Source: Gammaproteobacteria bacterium
GTDB taxonomy: Bacteria > Pseudomonadota > Gammaproteobacteria > Steroidobacterales > Steroidobacteraceae
Assembly (NCBI GenBank): GCA_025359205.1
Contig: JANYHD010000016.1
Span: 81,257 to 145,256, forward strand
Direction of reading: 5' to 3'
Length of the DNA stretch: 64,000 nucleotides
Shown: piece by piece, positions 19,441 to 29,318 of the stretch
Layout: each line of letters opens with the position of its first letter
Numbering within the stretch: position 1 is the first letter of the stretch
The notes under the pieces: model-generated
The model's input: the letters and a program-made list of their open reading frames with translations, nothing else
Databases searched by the model: none
Told to the model about the DNA's origin: nothing
Program-made: the position numbers and the translations under genes

Positions 19441-20712
19441 ATGACCATAGCCTCGGTCTGGGCAGCCAGCGCGAACCGTGCGCCCGCGACGGGTCGCTTG
19501 GCCGAATCGGCGCGCGCCGACGTGGCCGTGATCGGCGCCGGTTACCTGGGGGTCACGGCCGCGCTCGCGCTGGCCGCGGGTGGCGCCCGCGTCGTGGTGG
19601 TGGAGCGCGGCGCCCTGGGCGAGGGCGCGAGCGCGCTCAACGGTGGGCAGGTCATCCCGGGCCTGAAGCGTGGGCCCGCCGGACTCATTGCGCAACTCGG
19701 GCGCGAGCGCGGCGAAGCCGTGACCCGCTTCGTCATGCGCAGCGCCGATCTGGTATTCAGCTTGGTCGAGCAGCACGGCATCGACTGCAGCGCGGTGCGC
19801 AGTGGCTGGATCCAGGTCGCGGCCTCGCCCGCGGCCTTGCCCGAGCAGCGTGCGCGGGTTGCACAGATCAACGAGCGCGGTGGCGCTGCCGTAATGCTCG
19901 ACGCGCGCGAAGTGCAGCGCCTGCTCGGCGGCCGCGCGGATGCCTACTGCGGCGGATGGCTTAACCGCGAGGCCGGCACGCTGCACCCACTCAACTACCT
20001 GTACGGCCTGATACGCGCGGCGCTGGCCGCCGGTGCCCAGATCTACAGGCAATCGGAGGCGGTGCAGGTCGCGTGGCAGGCGCCGGCGTGGCAGGTGCGG
20101 CTCGCGCACGGCCCGGTGCTGACGGCCGAACAAGTGCTCGTCTGCACCAACGCCTACAGCGATGATCTGTGGCCCGGCCTGCGCCAGAGCATCTTGCCGG
20201 CGAGCAGCCTGCAGATCGCCACGGCGCCACTGCCGGCGGAGTTGCTGGCGCAGATCCTGCCGCAGGGCCAGGCCGTGTCCGACAGCCGGCGCGTGATGAA
20301 CTATTTTCGCATCGGGCCGCAGGGACGTTTCATGATCGGCGGGCGCGGGCCGTTCCGCGCCGCGCGCCGCGGCGACTACGATGGACTGATCCGTGCGATG
20401 TGCCGCCTCTACCCGCAGCTGCGGGGAACGGCGGTGGAACATTTCTGGGCAGGGCAGGTGGCGCTGACGCGGGATTTCCTCCCGCACGTGCATCAGCCGC
20501 GGCCCGGCTTGTGGTGCGTGCTCGGTTGCAATGGTCGCGGCATCGCGCTTTCCTCCGCGCTCGGTACCGCAATCGGCGGCCAGCTACTTGGCCGCGCCGA
20601 AACACATCCATTTGCCGTCACGCCATTGCGCCGCCTGCCACTGCACCGCCTGCACAGACTCTATGCGGGCGGCCTGATTCAGTACTTCCGGTTGATGGAT
20701 CGATTCGCCTAG
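19441..20712 (+). CDS. FAD-dependent oxidoreductase, PuuB/DadA-like (second copy)
   Basis: Flavoprotein of 423 residues with VAVIGAGYLGVTAALALA as nucleotide-binding motif, GEGASALNGGQVIPGLKRG, and the C-terminal CNGRGIALSSALGTAIGGQL. It is the same family as the gene at 14638, with an SVWAAS-like N-terminus as in gamma-glutamylputrescine oxidase. The ATG at 19441 is chosen because it gives a normal distance to the first strand; an ATG at 19420 and a TTG at 19390 are in frame. It is convergent with the EamA gene and divergent from iclR, so probably IclR-controlled. The substrate is unknown. Confidence 0.8.
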   Translation: MTIASVWAASANRAPATGRLAESARADVAVIGAGYLGVTAALALAAGGARVVVVERGALGEGASALNGGQVIPGLKRGPAGLIAQLGRERGEAVTRFVMRSADLVFSLVEQHGIDCSAVRSGWIQVAASPAALPEQRARVAQINERGGAAVMLDAREVQRLLGGRADAYCGGWLNREAGTLHPLNYLYGLIRAALAAGAQIYRQSEAVQVAWQAPAWQVRLAHGPVLTAEQVLVCTNAYSDDLWPGLRQSILPASSLQIATAPLPAELLAQILPQGQAVSDSRRVMNYFRIGPQGRFMIGGRGPFRAARRGDYDGLIRAMCRLYPQLRGTAVEHFWAGQVALTRDFLPHVHQPRPGLWCVLGCNGRGIALSSALGTAIGGQLLGRAETHPFAVTPLRRLPLHRLHRLYAGGLIQYFRLMDRFA

Positions 20713-20734
20713 AAAGGCGGCAGGTGCAGGGGAG

Positions 20735-21655
20735 TCAGGCTGATCCTTTCCTCGGCCACATCAGCAGCACGACGCCGCACAGGACCACGGCGACCGACAC
20801 CCACTCAAAGCGTGTCACCAGTTCCTGCCCGAGCGTTACGCCCAGCAGCAGTGCGACCACTGGATTCACGTAGGTGTAGCTGGTTGCCAGCGCCGGCGTG
20901 GTGCGCTCGAGCAATATCAGGTAGGACGTGTAGCTGATCAGCGAGCCGGCGATGGCCACGTAGACCCAACACAGGGTCGCCAGCGGCGCCGGGGGCCACG
21001 CGGGCGTCTCCCCGAAGGTCCATGAAGCGGCCAGCAGCAGCGCGCCACCCGTGAGCATCTGGCTGGCATGGCCCATGTAGCCGGGCGCGGTGCGTATCTT
21101 CGCTCCCCCGGGCAGGCCGTGTACGGACCAGACGCTGCCAAGCGTCCAGGTCACGCAGGAGGTGATGACCGCCAGGAGCCCGGCGAGCGAAGTACCAAAC
21201 CCTTGGCCGCGAGCCATCATCACGATGCCCGCGAGTCCGCAGGCCACCCCCGCGACTTGCCGGCGATCGGGCCGCACGCCATACGGCAGCTCGCCCAGCA
21301 CGACCATCGTGGGCACGATCGCGGTGAAGGCGACCACCAGGCCTGATCCGACGCTGCTCTCGGCCACCGCCATGAAGCCATAACCGCCACTGATCAGCAG
21401 AGCACCCATGGTCGCCCCGCCGATCCATTCCCGGGCAGTCGGCCACGCCGATCCGCGCACGCGCGCCATGATGGCGAGCACCGCGCCCGCGACCACGAAC
21501 TGGCTGCCCATCTGGTAGAACGGTGGAAAGCTCACCAGCGCCCACTTGATCGCCAGGTACATCGTGCCCCACAGGAACCAGGTGGCTCCGAGGCAGACCA
21601 GCACCACAGGGGACCAGACGGAGATACCGGGGCGTGATGCGGACGGAGCGTTCAT
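20735..21655 (-). CDS. EamA/DMT family transporter
   Basis: Inner-membrane drug/metabolite transporter of 306 residues with about ten hydrophobic segments in two EamA repeats. The first starts at VVLVCLGATWFLWGTMYLAI and the second repeat ends near YTYVNPVVALLLGV, the usual signature. The ATG at 21655 overlaps the aldehyde dehydrogenase stop (ATGA). It is the last gene of a TonB receptor-dehydrogenase-transporter operon. It could export a toxic intermediate or carry the substrate or product across the inner membrane; the direction is not determinable. Confidence 0.88.
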   Translation of the reverse strand: MNAPSASRPGISVWSPVVLVCLGATWFLWGTMYLAIKWALVSFPPFYQMGSQFVVAGAVLAIMARVRGSAWPTAREWIGGATMGALLISGGYGFMAVAESSVGSGLVVAFTAIVPTMVVLGELPYGVRPDRRQVAGVACGLAGIVMMARGQGFGTSLAGLLAVITSCVTWTLGSVWSVHGLPGGAKIRTAPGYMGHASQMLTGGALLLAASWTFGETPAWPPAPLATLCWVYVAIAGSLISYTSYLILLERTTPALATSYTYVNPVVALLLGVTLGQELVTRFEWVSVAVVLCGVVLLMWPRKGSA

Positions 21656-23169
21656 ACCGGCTGATCTGGCTTGCGGCCGCCGCCGTCGTAGAACCAGTCG
21701 TCCGGATATGGATACCACCAGCCCTTGATGCTGGGCTTGTGATCGATGACCACCATCTTGGAGCGCCTGAACGCGTCGAGGCCAAGTCGCGAGAGCTCGC
21801 GCCCGATGCCCGACATTTTCCAGCCACCGAATGGCAGTGCGTCGTTGTCGATGAGGGGATTGTTGACCCACACCATGCCGGCCTCGAGCCGCTCCGCGGC
21901 AGTCATCGCTTCTTCGAGGTCGGTCGTAAAGAGGCAGGCGCCGAGGCCGAATTCACTGTCGTTGGCGAGCGCAATCGCCGTGTCGAAATCAGGGACACGG
22001 CAGATGCTGGCGACCGGACCGAAGCATTCTTCGCGCATGATCGCCATCTCGTGGGTTACACCGGTGAGGATGGTTGGCTCGTAGAACCAGCCGCGCGGGA
22101 ATGCGGGCGGTACGCGTCCGCCGGTCACGACGGTGGCGCCGCGCGCACGCGCATCATCGACCAGACGCATGACCTTGGCGCGCGCAACCTCGCTTACCAA
22201 CGGGCCGATCTCGGAACGGCCCAGGCCGTGGCCGATGCGCAGCGCCCGCGCCCGTGCGGCAAAGGCCTCGACAAACTGGTCGTGCACGGCGTCGACGACG
22301 TAGAAGCGCTCGGAGGAAGTGCAGACCTGGCCGGAGAGGTGAAATGCCGAGGTCGTGGCACCGGCCGCGGCCACATCGATCGGTGCGTGTGCACTGATGA
22401 TCATCGGGTCGCTCCCGCCCGCCTCGATCACCGCCGGTTTGAGGCGCGCCGCGGCAGCCGTGGCGACCGCGCGGGCCGCGGCGACCGAGCCCGTGAACGC
22501 CACCGCGTGCGTGCGGTCCGATGCGATCAGCGCTTCAGCCACGTCGGCACCGCCCGGCAGGCAGGCGATCAGTCCTTCCGGGAGCGCGGCGAACAGGCGC
22601 ATGAACTCCAGCGTGCACAGTGTGGTAGCCGGCGCCGGCTTGATGATGCAGCCGTTGCCGGCGGCCAGGGAGGCGGCCACTGTCCAGCAGGCGATCAGGA
22701 TCGGAAAATTGAACGGGATAATGTGTACGCTGACGCCCAGCGGCTCGTAGCGAGCGAACTGGAACGAGCCCGGTTCGGTCGTGCCGGCCACCTTGCCGGC
22801 TTCGTCGCGCGCCATCTCGGCGTAATAGCGGAAGATCGTGCCGCAGTTGGCCAGCTCACCGATCGCTTCCGGGTAGGGCTTGCCCATCTCACGGGTCATC
22901 AGCACGGCGCAGCTGCGCAAGTCCGCGGTCTCGATGGCATTCGCGAGCCTGTGCAGCGCTTGCGCGCGCGTCTTCGCAGCGCAGCGCATCCAGGCACGTT
23001 GCGCACGCGTGACCGCGGCAAGCGCCGCCTCGATGTCGGTCGGCTGGCTTGCTGCATACAGGCCCACTGGTTCGAGCGTCGCCGGGTCAAGCACCCGCTG
23101 CACCGGGCCCGCGGCGGGCCGGTAGTTGGGGTTGACGAAATAGCTGGCAGTCTGTGGGTTGAAATTCAC
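21652..23169 (-). CDS. NAD(P)-dependent aldehyde dehydrogenase
   Basis: Aldehyde dehydrogenase superfamily enzyme of 505 residues. It has the active-site cysteine in QVCTSSER (Cys283), the general-base motif EAGGSDP near residue 248, and the cofactor segment AFTGSVAAARAVA. REECFGPVASICRV is also conserved. The start is GTG at 23169, one base after the upstream TonB receptor stop, so the two are tightly coupled. An aldehyde dehydrogenase next to two amine-oxidase-type flavoproteins fits oxidation of an amine to an aldehyde and then to an acid, as in putrescine catabolism; the actual substrate is unproven. Confidence 0.9.
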   Translation of the reverse strand: MNFNPQTASYFVNPNYRPAAGPVQRVLDPATLEPVGLYAASQPTDIEAALAAVTRAQRAWMRCAAKTRAQALHRLANAIETADLRSCAVLMTREMGKPYPEAIGELANCGTIFRYYAEMARDEAGKVAGTTEPGSFQFARYEPLGVSVHIIPFNFPILIACWTVAASLAAGNGCIIKPAPATTLCTLEFMRLFAALPEGLIACLPGGADVAEALIASDRTHAVAFTGSVAAARAVATAAAARLKPAVIEAGGSDPMIISAHAPIDVAAAGATTSAFHLSGQVCTSSERFYVVDAVHDQFVEAFAARARALRIGHGLGRSEIGPLVSEVARAKVMRLVDDARARGATVVTGGRVPPAFPRGWFYEPTILTGVTHEMAIMREECFGPVASICRVPDFDTAIALANDSEFGLGACLFTTDLEEAMTAAERLEAGMVWVNNPLIDNDALPFGGWKMSGIGRELSRLGLDAFRRSKMVVIDHKPSIKGWWYPYPDDWFYDGGGRKPDQPV

Positions 23170-23170
23170 G

Positions 23171-25807
23171 TCAGAACTTAAACCCGAAGCGCAGCCCTAC
23201 CGTGCGCGGCCGGGCGACGACCCGCGTGGCCGTGAAGTTCGGCAGTGGCTGGCGCGCAACCGGATCCTGCGCCGTGCCGCGTCCGCCGCTGTAGCCCGCC
23301 TCGTTCGACACGTTGTTGACGAAGAGATCGCAGCTCCAGGCCGACCCGGCAGCGAGCGATATCGCAGCGTTGATCATCGTGCTCGAGGGGATCACCCAGT
23401 AGCTACGCGAACCCGGATCGATCACTGAAGGCGCCGAATCGCGGTAGACCAGATCGGCGTGGAGGTTCAGCGACCAGGGCGCAGCGCCCGCGTGCGCGAG
23501 CGGCATCTGGTAGTCGATCGCCGCGCTCAGCGTCTGCTTCGGTACGCCGGGCAGCAGCGCGCCGGACTTGAGCGAGACCAGCGGACACACGCCGTAGACA
23601 AAATTGCCGCTGCCGTCATCGCAGTAACCCAGGTCGGACAAGTCCACCGGTTTGGTCACGGTCGCATCGGTGTAGGCGTGCCCAAGCGTAGCCGTCAGGC
23701 GCTCGGTGAGGCGCGCCTGCAATTCGAGTTCCGTGCCCTTGGAGCGCGCCGACCGGCCATTGAAAGTGCCCGGAATGCCCGACAGGTTGGCAAGCGCGAA
23801 CTGGAAAGTATTCAGGTCAATCAGGAACACGTCCGCGCTGTAGCGCAGCCGCCCGTCCAGCGCCGTGCCCTTGATGCCGGCCTCGTAGTTCTTCGCCAGG
23901 TCTGGTGCGAAGGTCTGATACACGGGGAGTGAGGCGTAGCCGCCGCTGGTCGGTAGCGCGTTCGCGCCACCGCGCCGGAACCCTTCGGAGTAGGTGGCGT
24001 AGATCTTCGTGTCCGGGCTGAGGTCGTAAGACGTGTTGAGTTTGATGACATGATCGCTGACCGACTGGTGGATGGTCGGGCCGTAGTCCGTGAACGGATC
24101 TGCCAGTGGGATCAGCTCTACGGCCGTACCGTCAAAGGTCTGGCGGAAGAAGCGCGCGCCCGCGGTGAATTGCCAGGCGTTCGTGGCATGGTAAGTGAGT
24201 TCGCCGAACAGTGCCTCGTCGACGAAGCGCGTCTGGCGGTCGTAGCGGAATTCGAGGTCCGGGAACGCCGCGGCGTTGCCCACCGGAGCCACCCCGGTGA
24301 CGGTCTCGATGAAATCGGTGGCGCCAGTGAGGAACTGGCGCGTGTCCGAGGAGACGCGCTGGTTGCGGTAGAAGGCGCCGACGACGTAGTCGAACTTCAG
24401 CCCGTGGTTGGAGACCAGGCGGATTTCCTGCGTGAAGGAATTTTCATTCACCGGCGTATGTTCCAGCGCCAGGGGCCGCGGATAGTTGTGGTAGTAGGCG
24501 GAGTAGGCGTCGAGGTAGTTCAGGCCACCGGGGATCACGAAATTGCCGATGATCTCGCTGGTGGCCTCCGAGCGGTCGCGGTAGAAGGAAGTCGCGCTCG
24601 TAAAGGTCGCCAGGCCCATGTCGACCGTGCCGACCAGGCTCGCCAGGTCGATGGTGTCCTCGTAGGGTTGCAGCGCGCCGTTGGTGGCATCGTACGTGCC
24701 GCCGGCGGGCACGGTGAATGCGGCCGTCGGGAAGCGCGGATCGGTGAGCGCCGTACCGCAGTCCCGTCCGATCGCTAGGTTCACCACGCAGCCTGGGTAG
24801 GTCGGGTTCGAGGTCTGCACATCGTCCACGGTGGTGTGCTGGTGCAGGTAGTCGAGCTGCAGGTCCCAGGCGGCGCCCGGCCGCCAGCGTAGCGCGGCGC
24901 GCGCGTACATCTGGTCGGAGTTGTTGGTGCCCTTCTTCTCGGGTGCCAGCACCGGGCCGCTGTAGTTGGGGGCCGGGGGAGCATCCGGGACGCTGGGAGT
25001 CGCCGGCGCGTAGGTGCCCGGGCCCGAGCGCTGCCACAGGGCAACCTGATTGATGAACCCGGCCAGCCGCTCGTCGCCGGCGACCAGGCGCAGTGCCAGC
25101 TTTCCGGACAGAGGCAGGTTCAGCACGCCGTCGACGCTGCCGTTGCCCTTGCCATTTGCACCTTCGGTAAAGCTGCCGCTCGCGCTGAATTCGCCGCCGA
25201 CGGCGTCGAACGATGGCCGTTTTGGAATGAAGCGGATCGTGCCGGCCTGCGCGCCGGACCCATACAGCGTGCCCTGCGGACCGCGCAGGACTTCGACGCG
25301 CTCTATGTCGTGGAGCGCAATCGGGAAGAATACCGGCGTCTCGCCGAAGTAGGTCGAAACTGAGTTGACCGTCTGCGCCGGCACGTCCGTGCCGTTATTG
25401 CCGGCACCGCCCGGACCATCGGTGCGGAGGCCACGCAGCGTCAGGTCGTTGGTGTTGCCGCGCGCCGCCGGACCGGCATCGACCACGGTCAGGCCGGGAA
25501 CGACATGGGCGAGTTGGCTGAGGCTGGTCGTGCCGCTGTGCCGCAGCTCTTCGCTGCCAACGACGCTGATGTTGTAGGGAATGTCCTGGACATTTTGCGC
25601 ACGCCGCTGCGCCGTGACCACGATTTCCTCGAGCATCTCGCTCTTGGGAGCCGCGGCCTGATGTTGCTGTGTCGGCGCGGGCTGCGACGGCGCAGTCTGC
25701 GCCTGCGCGACCTGCGCCGCGGCGAGTATCAGCCCCACCGAGGCGGCGATGGAGCGGTGCTGTGAAGCAGCGCTGGCTGGATCGCGGTTCGGGTGTTCCG
25801 TCTTCAT
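23171..25807 (-). CDS. TonB-dependent receptor (second copy)
   Basis: Outer-membrane transporter of 878 residues. After a signal region (hydrophobic core ASVGLILAAAQVAQAQ) and a Gln/Pro/Ala-rich linker, the plug starts EEIVVTAQRRAQNVQDIPY. It contains RVEVLRGPQGTLYGSGAQAG. The barrel ends in LRFGFKF with a terminal Phe. It is first in an operon with the aldehyde dehydrogenase (1 bp gap) and the EamA transporter, so the substrate it imports is probably metabolised by them. The N-terminus is unusually long before the hydrophobic core, and a later in-frame start cannot be excluded. Confidence 0.92.
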   Translation of the reverse strand: MKTEHPNRDPASAASQHRSIAASVGLILAAAQVAQAQTAPSQPAPTQQHQAAAPKSEMLEEIVVTAQRRAQNVQDIPYNISVVGSEELRHSGTTSLSQLAHVVPGLTVVDAGPAARGNTNDLTLRGLRTDGPGGAGNNGTDVPAQTVNSVSTYFGETPVFFPIALHDIERVEVLRGPQGTLYGSGAQAGTIRFIPKRPSFDAVGGEFSASGSFTEGANGKGNGSVDGVLNLPLSGKLALRLVAGDERLAGFINQVALWQRSGPGTYAPATPSVPDAPPAPNYSGPVLAPEKKGTNNSDQMYARAALRWRPGAAWDLQLDYLHQHTTVDDVQTSNPTYPGCVVNLAIGRDCGTALTDPRFPTAAFTVPAGGTYDATNGALQPYEDTIDLASLVGTVDMGLATFTSATSFYRDRSEATSEIIGNFVIPGGLNYLDAYSAYYHNYPRPLALEHTPVNENSFTQEIRLVSNHGLKFDYVVGAFYRNQRVSSDTRQFLTGATDFIETVTGVAPVGNAAAFPDLEFRYDRQTRFVDEALFGELTYHATNAWQFTAGARFFRQTFDGTAVELIPLADPFTDYGPTIHQSVSDHVIKLNTSYDLSPDTKIYATYSEGFRRGGANALPTSGGYASLPVYQTFAPDLAKNYEAGIKGTALDGRLRYSADVFLIDLNTFQFALANLSGIPGTFNGRSARSKGTELELQARLTERLTATLGHAYTDATVTKPVDLSDLGYCDDGSGNFVYGVCPLVSLKSGALLPGVPKQTLSAAIDYQMPLAHAGAAPWSLNLHADLVYRDSAPSVIDPGSRSYWVIPSSTMINAAISLAAGSAWSCDLFVNNVSNEAGYSGGRGTAQDPVARQPLPNFTATRVVARPRTVGLRFGFKF

Positions 25808-25890
25808 GATTGACCACCTGTAATTCTTATTCTAAGGGCAACCACACTATAGCCTTCGGGGTGAGGCGGCAGTAGGGCCAGATTGCAACC

Positions 25891-27468
25891 TCAAGCCGGC
25901 GTCGACAGGTACCGGGCCAGCGGCCGCAGCTGCTGTTCGTAATGCCGCCACTTGCCGATCGAGCTCCGGTACAGCGGCCGGCGCACCTGCGCGGCGCTCG
26001 CTGTGGCGACGGCTCCAGCGCGGTCATGGAATGCCAGGCAAGCGCCTTGCCACGGCAAGCCGCAGTGATCCAGGATCCGGCGAGTCAGGGCCTCCTGGTC
26101 GGTGACCAATGCTTCGTAGTCGATCACCAGCAGCGCATCGCCCAGCACCGACCGCCAGTGCCGCATCAGGCGCTGCCACGCGAGGTGGTAGCGGCCGAGG
26201 TCATCCAGGTCGTAAGAAAAGGGATAAGCCCCGGTGAACAACGCTTTGTACATCGCGTAGCAGCTGTCCATCGGATCCCGCATCAGCGCTACGAAGCGCG
26301 CGCGCGGTAGCGCCCGCCTGATCAGGCCGGCATACAGGTAGTTGAGGGGCAGTTTGTCGGTGAACCGGGGCCGGTTGCCGGTTTGCGGGCGCGTGGCCGT
26401 GATATAGCGCTGGCCGAGTTCGCGCGGGTCGATTCCGAGGGCGCGCTGGACAAACGCCAGCTTCGACACCATCGGTCCGCCCTGCGCCTGGACCGCCTCG
26501 ATGCATGCCTGCGGGAATGCCGGCAACTCGCCACCCGACTGTACTTCGCTGTGCGCGGCAAGGATGCTCTCGACCAGCGTCGTACCGCTCCGCGGCAGCC
26601 CGATGATGAAGATCGCTTCGCCATTGTCATGGCCGGCTCCCGCGGCGAGGGCAGCGGCATCATGGGTGGCGACGATCCGGTCCAGCGTTGCAATATCCTC
26701 GGCGACGTCGTACTTCATCGAGGCGCGTCGCAGCTCACAGCCCTGCCGTAGTTGCTCGAAGGAGGGCGCGTACTCGCCCAGGTCCTCGAGTTCCTTGGCG
26801 AGCGCGAAGCGCAGCATGATCTGCGCCGTGCGATCCGCGACGCCTGCCTGCAACAGGGCGCGCAGAGCGTCCACGTGGTTGCGCTCCGGAGTCTGCGTCC
26901 GCAGATCGGCGCGCGTGTAGTAGGCGGCATAGTGGTGAGGCTGGGCGGCGATCACCGCATCGAGGCTGGCCTCGGCTGCTTCCAGCTCACCAACCATTCG
27001 CTGCGCGGTAGCGAGATTGAATAGAAACGCCGCATTGCCCGGTGCTGCCGCGACCGCACGCTGGAACAGCGGCAGCGCACGCGCGGGCTCGTCGCAGTGA
27101 GTGAAGAGCGTGCCGAGACCGTCAGCGAGGGCGGCTGTGGCCAGCGGCAGCGCGGCCACAGCCTGTGCCGCGGCCAAAGCCTGGGCGCGACGGCCGAGGC
27201 GGACCAGGCACTGACCGTGGCGAATCAATGCAGCCGGGTCCGCGGGCGCACATTCGACCGCGCGCTGCAGGCACACCACCGCAAGATCGTGGCGCTCCGC
27301 CTGCACATGCACCGATCCCATGAGCGTCCAGGGACGCGGGTCGTCCGGGAAGCTGCGGATGAGCTCGAGCGCGAGCGTCGACGCTTCGGGCAGGGCGCCG
27401 GCTGCGAGGCGCGATTGTGCCTGCGCCAGGCGCGACGCGATCGACACCTGCTTACCCGAGTGTTGCAT
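25891..27468 (-). CDS. TPR repeat-containing sulfotransferase
   Basis: Protein of 525 residues with about six tetratricopeptide-like repeats in the first 240 residues. A sulfotransferase_3-type domain follows. The PAPS-binding 5' loop is IFIIGLPRSGTTLVE (about 286-300), and the 3'-phosphate segment is FVALMRDPMDSCYAMY. Homologues transfer sulfate from PAPS to an unknown acceptor; in several alphaproteobacterial and Steroidobacter relatives they accompany TonB receptors. There is no signal peptide, so it is probably cytoplasmic. It is on the same strand as the receptor operon, 83 bp upstream of the receptor start. Confidence 0.85.
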   Translation of the reverse strand: MQHSGKQVSIASRLAQAQSRLAAGALPEASTLALELIRSFPDDPRPWTLMGSVHVQAERHDLAVVCLQRAVECAPADPAALIRHGQCLVRLGRRAQALAAAQAVAALPLATAALADGLGTLFTHCDEPARALPLFQRAVAAAPGNAAFLFNLATAQRMVGELEAAEASLDAVIAAQPHHYAAYYTRADLRTQTPERNHVDALRALLQAGVADRTAQIMLRFALAKELEDLGEYAPSFEQLRQGCELRRASMKYDVAEDIATLDRIVATHDAAALAAGAGHDNGEAIFIIGLPRSGTTLVESILAAHSEVQSGGELPAFPQACIEAVQAQGGPMVSKLAFVQRALGIDPRELGQRYITATRPQTGNRPRFTDKLPLNYLYAGLIRRALPRARFVALMRDPMDSCYAMYKALFTGAYPFSYDLDDLGRYHLAWQRLMRHWRSVLGDALLVIDYEALVTDQEALTRRILDHCGLPWQGACLAFHDRAGAVATASAAQVRRPLYRSSIGKWRHYEQQLRPLARYLSTPA

Positions 27469-27535
27469 GATAGAGAGGCCTTCCCGCGGCCGAGTACCTG
27501 CCCAGCCCGTTTCTAAATGATTGCAGCAGCCACGG

Positions 27536-29278
27536 CTATTGAATCATCTCCAGCAGCTTTTGGTATCGAGGCAGGGAGCGAAGCGGGACCAGATCCGAGT
27601 CGACCTTCACCCAGGCCTTGGTTTCCTGATTGGCGTGGGGCAACAGGTGCTCCAGCAGGTCGAACGCTGATTCGAAGTCACCTAGCATTGAGCGTACGCA
27701 GGCGACGTTGTACTGGGTCAGGATGTCATCCGGGTCTATGGCGAGCGCCCGGGATAGCCATTCGCGCGCCCGGTCCTGTTCACCCAACGCAGTCAGGCAG
27801 CCTGCGCCCAGATAGGCGGGGCGGGGATTATCGGGGTGCAACGTGAGGTCGTGCTCAGCGCACTCTACGGCTTTGCGCGCGACCGCCGCAGCCTCGGCTT
27901 CCCGACCAAGCGAGTGATAGACCATCCTGAGCATGGCCAGTGCCTGGTGGTCATCCGCTTTGAGCTCTGCCGCGCGCTCAAACAGACCCGCTGCCCGATC
28001 CATCCTGTTCTTGGCAAAGCAGGCGATCCCATAGAAATAGTGCGCTTCGTACGAGTTTCGATCGAGCCGGATGGCGTGTTCAAACTCCGCGATGGCCTCT
28101 TCGCTGCGTTGCGCCAGGTACAGCGCCAGGCCGCGCGAGGCGTGCGCCTCCGCTAGATCTGCATCGAGCGCCAGCGCCCGGGCGCTCGTCGCCAGGATAC
28201 TGTCGATCGCAATGTCTGCATGATAGTGGAGGCACAGGAAGGAATCGCAGTTGGCGATTCCAGCATACGCGCGCGCATACTTGGAATCGAGCTCGACGGC
28301 CTTGTTGAACATGCGTCGCGCCAGCTGGTAGTAGGATTTCGAGTGCCGGTGCAGGAACTGCAGTCCTCGCAGGTAGTAGGTATAGGCTTCGATGTTGTCC
28401 GTCGGGTTTTGTGCGATCGACTTCTGTTCCTGCGGCAGCAGCTTGACCTTCAACTGCTCGACGATGGCGTGCGTGATCTCGTCCTGGATCGCGAAGATGT
28501 CGGTCAAGTCGCGATCATAGCGGTCAGCCCAGATATGTCCTTCGTCCTTGCCGTTGATGAGCTGCGCCGTTACGCGGACGCGCGCACCGGCCTTGCGCAC
28601 ACTGCCCTCAAGTACAAAAGTGACGCCAAGCTCGCGGCTGACCTCCTGAACTTTCACGGATTTCGCTTTGTAAGTGAAAGCCGTGTTGCGCGCGATCACA
28701 AACAGACCCGACACCTTGGACAAATCAGTGATGATGTCTTCGGTAATTCCGTCGCTGAAGTATTCTTGCTCCGGATCGCCACTCATGTTGTTGAAAGGCA
28801 GGACGACGATCGAGGGTTTGCCCGCCAGGGCCGGCGCGGCACGCACCGCGGCCTCACGTGTGGTATCGGAGCCCAGCATCTTTTGCGCGGTGGTTACCAG
28901 CGTCGCGATGTGCGGTTCGAGCGGAGTGGACAACGCATCAAGCCAGTGGGTATTGCTCAGGGCGTATTCCATCGCGCCCGTCGGTGCAGTGTTCTCAATG
29001 CGAAACGGTACGATGATTCTTTGGGCTGAGACGGCACGTTCGACCTCGCGGCGCACGTGCGGGGAGGCGTTTGCGTTTGCCGAAAAGATCACCACGACGA
29101 TGCGGCAGGCCTTGATCGCTGCGACGATCTGTTCGCCGTACTCCGAGCCAGCCGGGATATCGCGTGGCGCGATCCAGCAGCGGACTCCATTGCCCTCAAG
29201 TCCGGCCAGGACAGCCATGGCCGCTGCCTTGTCGGCGGCGGCGTAACTCAAGAACACGTCAACTACCATTTCACCCAC
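27536..29278 (-). CDS. TIR domain protein with TolB-like and TPR regions
   Basis: Protein of 580 residues. Residues 1-130 form a TIR_2 domain (VDVFLSYAAADKAAAM, then RCWIAPRDIPAGSEYGEQI, then SPHVRREVERAV). Glu78 in that last motif falls where NADase TIR domains place the catalytic glutamate. Residues 155-270 are the adenylate-cyclase-associated TolB-like region (SIVVLPFNNMSGDPEQEYFS, FVLEGSVRKAGARVRV). Residues 290-560 are TPR repeats. The architecture occurs in bacteria, but its role (signalling or defence) is unknown. The start is GTG at 29278, with ATG at 29269 as alternative. It lies 40 bp downstream of a tRNA-Glu gene on the same strand. Confidence 0.85.
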   Translation of the reverse strand: MGEMVVDVFLSYAAADKAAAMAVLAGLEGNGVRCWIAPRDIPAGSEYGEQIVAAIKACRIVVVIFSANANASPHVRREVERAVSAQRIIVPFRIENTAPTGAMEYALSNTHWLDALSTPLEPHIATLVTTAQKMLGSDTTREAAVRAAPALAGKPSIVVLPFNNMSGDPEQEYFSDGITEDIITDLSKVSGLFVIARNTAFTYKAKSVKVQEVSRELGVTFVLEGSVRKAGARVRVTAQLINGKDEGHIWADRYDRDLTDIFAIQDEITHAIVEQLKVKLLPQEQKSIAQNPTDNIEAYTYYLRGLQFLHRHSKSYYQLARRMFNKAVELDSKYARAYAGIANCDSFLCLHYHADIAIDSILATSARALALDADLAEAHASRGLALYLAQRSEEAIAEFEHAIRLDRNSYEAHYFYGIACFAKNRMDRAAGLFERAAELKADDHQALAMLRMVYHSLGREAEAAAVARKAVECAEHDLTLHPDNPRPAYLGAGCLTALGEQDRAREWLSRALAIDPDDILTQYNVACVRSMLGDFESAFDLLEHLLPHANQETKAWVKVDSDLVPLRSLPRYQKLLEMIQ

Positions 29279-29318
29279 TGTACCTGTAGCAGCCGAATTA
29301 CGTAACGTATTGATTTAG

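Noticed and set aside
14638..20712. The two PuuB-like genes as a recent duplication
   Set aside because: They share fold motifs but differ throughout their length, so they are old paralogues or independent acquisitions.
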